NCBI GenBank assembly: GCA_902796465.1
Contig: CADBPK010000237.1
Span: 1 to 8,327 of the forward strand
Origin: an uncultured Erysipelotrichaceae bacterium
GTDB taxonomy: Bacteria > Bacillota_I > Bacilli_A > Erysipelotrichales > Erysipelotrichaceae
Direction of reading: 5' to 3'
Length of the DNA stretch: 8,327 nucleotides
The notes under the pieces are model-generated. The model ran no database searches and was not told where the DNA came from. It saw nothing but the letters and a program-made list of their open reading frames with translations. The translations under genes were made by a program, and so were the position numbers. How positions within the stretch are numbered: position 1 is the stretch's first letter; the number at the start of each line of letters is the position of its first letter. Below are positions 6,297 through 8,327 of this stretch, in pieces.

Positions 6297-6313
6297 ACAT
6301 ACTATTAGTATTA
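6297..6313. promoter_or_regulatory. Dyad operator 2 upstream of the Xre-MFS operon
   Basis: ACATACTA-T-TAGTATTA repeats the first dyad; the left arm is identical and the right arm differs at its last two bases. It lies about 40 bp upstream of the -10 box at 6345. Confidence 0.6.
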
Positions 6314-6321
6314 TTGGTGTC

Positions 6322-6350
6322 TTCTTTTCTGTGTGCCTGTCATCTATAAT
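6322..6350 (+). promoter_or_regulatory. Promoter of the Xre-MFS operon
   Basis: A consensus -10 TATAAT (6345-6350) is preceded at 17 bp by a poor -35, TTCTTT (6322-6327). Transcription would start near 6357, and AGGAGG (6362-6367) stands 9 bases before the ATG at 6377. The weak -35 with dyads upstream would suit an activated promoter. Confidence 0.6.
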
Positions 6351-6376
6351 GGAACCGGAACAGGAGGTATCTGCGT

Positions 6377-7453
6377 ATGAAATTGTCCGCGAATATCCGT
6401 GAACTGCGCAGGCAGCGGGGAATGACACAGGAGAAATTCGCCGAAGTATTCGGTGTTACGACCGGTGCGGTATATAAGTGGGAATCCGGGCTGTCGGTGC
6501 CGGATCTGACCCTGATCCTGGAAATGGCTGACTTTTTCGGCGTTTCCACAGATATGCTGCTGGGATATCAAATGAAGAATAACCGGCTTGAATCAGCGCT
6601 TGAAGAACTGGATTCATTCATCCGGGATATCAATCCGGAAAATCTGGCGGCGGCAGATAAAATATTGAAAAAATACCCGAATAATTTGAAGATCGCAATG
6701 AAATGTGCCGGATTATATTATCTCTCCGGTCTGGAGACCCGGAACAGGGAAATGTTCGAGCACGCAGTCAGCCTGCTGGAAAAAGCGTCGCAGATGGTCG
6801 GTCAGAGCACAGATCCGGAGATCAGCGAATATACGATCAGCGCGGAGATCGGAGCGATCTACATGGCTATGGGAGAACATGAAAAAGGACTGGAACTGAT
6901 GAAGAAGAATAATATCGGCGGAATATATAATGATTCGATCGGTATCAGCCTCGCCGCATTCATGCATCGTCCGGAAGAAGCGGAACCGTATCTCCTTAAA
7001 GGTCTGCTGCAGAGTTTCGGCACGTTTTCCAATTCGACCCTCGGTTATGTACTGCTGTTCTGTGAAAGGGGAGATTATCCTGCGGCGAGAGACAGCATTT
7101 CGTGGCTGCAGGAAATACTGGAAGGAATGCTGCAGGAAAAAGATGAATCGGGATTTCAGGCAAAAACCAAAGCTCTCATCTCTGTCATCTCTGCCTATGT
7201 AGAGATCAAAAGCGGAAATACGGAAAAAGCACACGAAACTCTTATCAAAGCAGCGGAATATGCCCGGCTTTTTGACAAAGACCCGGATTACAGTTTCAGC
7301 AGGATCCGTTCGATCAGTATCAGTATCCCGGATGGTTTCAATATGCACGACTCTCTTGGCGTTACAGCGGCTGAAAGTATAAAGACCCTGATACAGATTT
7401 TGAAGAGTTCCGAACTGGAAACCATGTGGCAGGGAGTGACGGCGCATGAGTGA
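6377..7453 (+). CDS. Xre-family HTH regulator with long helical (TPR-like) C-terminal region
   Basis: This 358-residue cytoplasmic protein probably controls its own operon. Residues 5-63 are a Cro/C1-type helix-turn-helix (REXXRQRGMTQEKFAEVFGV-like start, recognition helix near TTGAVYKWESG, 28-38, ending in VSTDMLLGY). Residues of about 68-350 are largely predicted helix and look like degenerate tetratrico-type repeats; examples are the helix pairs around 108-138, 152-178 and 265-297, with AAxYA-, GAIYMAMGEHEKGLELM- and KSGNTEKAHETLIKAAEYA-like patterns. In related regulators such a region senses a ligand, peptide or partner protein, but nothing here shows which. No signal peptide or membrane segment is seen. 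The start has a clear AGGAGG. The stop overlaps the MFS gene start by 8 bp, so the two are translationally coupled, which points to control of the transporter. A peptide-sensing (Rgg-like) mode is possible, but no peptide gene was found beside it. Confidence 0.88.
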   Translation: MKLSANIRELRRQRGMTQEKFAEVFGVTTGAVYKWESGLSVPDLTLILEMADFFGVSTDMLLGYQMKNNRLESALEELDSFIRDINPENLAAADKILKKYPNNLKIAMKCAGLYYLSGLETRNREMFEHAVSLLEKASQMVGQSTDPEISEYTISAEIGAIYMAMGEHEKGLELMKKNNIGGIYNDSIGISLAAFMHRPEEAEPYLLKGLLQSFGTFSNSTLGYVLLFCERGDYPAARDSISWLQEILEGMLQEKDESGFQAKTKALISVISAYVEIKSGNTEKAHETLIKAAEYARLFDKDPDYSFSRIRSISISIPDGFNMHDSLGVTAAESIKTLIQILKSSELETMWQGVTAHE

Positions 7454-8327
7454 GCAGAAAACAAAACCGGAAAATGTATTCCGGAGCCGGAATTTCCGTC
7501 TGGTTTATTTCGGCGCCCTTGTATCTGATCTGGGTGCTGTCCTGTACAGCTTTGCGGTAAGCTTCTATATTCTGGAGATCAGTGCCAACAATGCTTTTCT
7601 GCAGGGACTATATCTGGCTGTGTGCGGTGGGGCCCTGCTGCTGGCCACCCCGTTCGGCGGTGTACTTGGAGACCGTTTCAATAAAGCGAAGATCATGTTC
7701 ATCTGCGATTATCTGAAGGGAGGCATGATCCTGCTGGCGGTTGCGGGTATGCTATGGATGAAACAACCGGTGGCACATATTGCGATCCTCTTCATGATCG
7801 GTATTCTCGGGAATATAGTCAGCGGGATCTTTTCACCGGCAGCGAGCGCTTTATTGCCGCATATCGTGGCCGAGGAAAAACTCCAGCAGGCAAATGCCTA
7901 CTACTCCATCAAGAATGCCCTGCAGAATATTTTCGGTATTGTGCTGGCGGGCATCATGTATTCCGCACTGCCCGTCACGATACTCTTCTGTGTCGTTGGT
8001 GTCTGTTATCTCATATCCGGGCTCTCGGAAATGTTCATTCGTTATCAGCATGTTCCCGGCGGGGAAAAACTGACACTGCGGATCGTATTCGGCGATATGG
8101 GGGAAGGAATGAAATACCTCGGAACGCAGAAAGCGATCATGGCCATGATGGGTGCGATCCTGTTTATCAATTTCTTCTCCACACCGATTTACGGAAACTT
8201 TATCCCGTATTTTGTTAAAACGGATATTGCCGGGGCATCATCCTATCTGTTTGACAATATCCTCACACCGGAACTCTGGTCTTCTGTCTTCAATGTTCTT
8301 TTCGGCATCAGCTCATTGATCGGTTCC
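7446..8327 (+). CDS. MFS transporter, N-terminal 294 residues (runs off the window)
   Basis: This membrane protein is open from the ATG at 7446 to the last base, so its C-terminal part is missing; whole family members have about 400-430 residues. After a short charged N-terminus, hydrophobic segments lie near 18-43, 52-73, 82-104, 109-130, 155-174, 176-196, 228-255 and 278-294. The MFS loop 2-3 motif appears as GGVLGDRFNKAK (71-82) with D76 and R77. The stretch SALLPHIVAEEKLQQANAYY (134-153) is typical of the MFS_3 type of drug and macrolide-type efflux carriers. The substrate is unknown. An AGGGAG (7431-7436) lies 9 bases before the ATG, and ATGAGTGA joins this start to the stop of the regulator. 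The pair is probably a regulator-exporter operon. Start and family are well supported; the efflux role is inference. Confidence 0.9.
   Translation, partial: MSEQKTKPENVFRSRNFRLVYFGALVSDLGAVLYSFAVSFYILEISANNAFLQGLYLAVCGGALLLATPFGGVLGDRFNKAKIMFICDYLKGGMILLAVAGMLWMKQPVAHIAILFMIGILGNIVSGIFSPAASALLPHIVAEEKLQQANAYYSIKNALQNIFGIVLAGIMYSALPVTILFCVVGVCYLISGLSEMFIRYQHVPGGEKLTLRIVFGDMGEGMKYLGTQKAIMAMMGAILFINFFSTPIYGNFIPYFVKTDIAGASSYLFDNILTPELWSSVFNVLFGISSLIGS

Noticed and set aside
6216..6376. Small signalling-peptide gene beside the Xre regulator (Rgg/PlcR-like system)
   Set aside because: No ATG, GTG or TTG frame with a ribosome binding site and a plausible hydrophobic peptide is present in this gap.
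6713..7447. 244-codon open frame on the - strand
   Set aside because: It lies entirely opposite the regulator gene, has no recognisable protein family and no good ribosome binding site; it mirrors the codon use of the + strand gene.
7754..8218. 154-codon open frame on the + strand
   Set aside because: It is a shifted frame inside the MFS gene, which is open from 7446 to the window end with clear membrane segments and MFS motifs.

Overview
The window looks like chromosomal DNA from a low-to-middle GC member of the Bacillota, probably an anaerobic, Clostridia- or Erysipelotrichia-like gut-type organism. This rests on the protein types (an ABC-F ATPase with the DEPTRNFSP variant of Walker B, an HflX variant, an M18 aminopeptidase, a UPF0158-GNAT fusion), the strong AGGAGG ribosome binding sites and the Gram-positive-type terminators. 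The taxonomic guess comes from remembered family features, not a search. I saw no tRNA, rRNA, CRISPR array, insertion sequence or phage gene.

Layout. Positions 2-430 hold the 3' end of an ABC-F ATPase gene (+). It converges, with only 3 bp between stop codons, on a zinc-ribbon Nudix hydrolase gene (434-964, -). The Nudix gene diverges across 32 bp from an hflX-like GTPase gene (997-2223, +), which is followed 14 bp later by an M18 metallo-aminopeptidase gene (2238-3605, +), probably in one operon. Back-to-back terminators (3624-3654 and 3666-3700) separate this from a convergent citrate synthase gene (3710-5083, -). A 136-bp divergent control region (5084-5219), with a good sigma-A-type promoter on each strand and two palindromic 20-bp direct repeats around the citrate synthase -35, leads to a two-domain UPF0158-GNAT protein gene (5220-6215, +) and its terminator. 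After two 17-bp dyads and a promoter comes an Xre-family regulator with a long helical C-terminal region (6377-7453, +). Its stop overlaps the start of an MFS transporter gene (7446 to the window end, +).

How the genes fit together. The first half is mostly housekeeping: translation and ribosome functions (ABC-F, HflX), nucleotide clean-up (Nudix) and peptide turnover (M18). Citrate synthase supplies citrate, probably toward 2-oxoglutarate and glutamate; its operators suggest metabolic control. The regulator-MFS pair looks like a self-contained, ligand-responsive efflux or export cassette with its own operator array.

I found no convincing wholly new multi-gene system. The items most worth following are the paired operators in front of citrate synthase, the paired dyads in front of the Xre-MFS operon, the UPF0158-GNAT fusion, and the nearly symmetric Nudix/hflX divergent start region that leaves almost no room for leaders.
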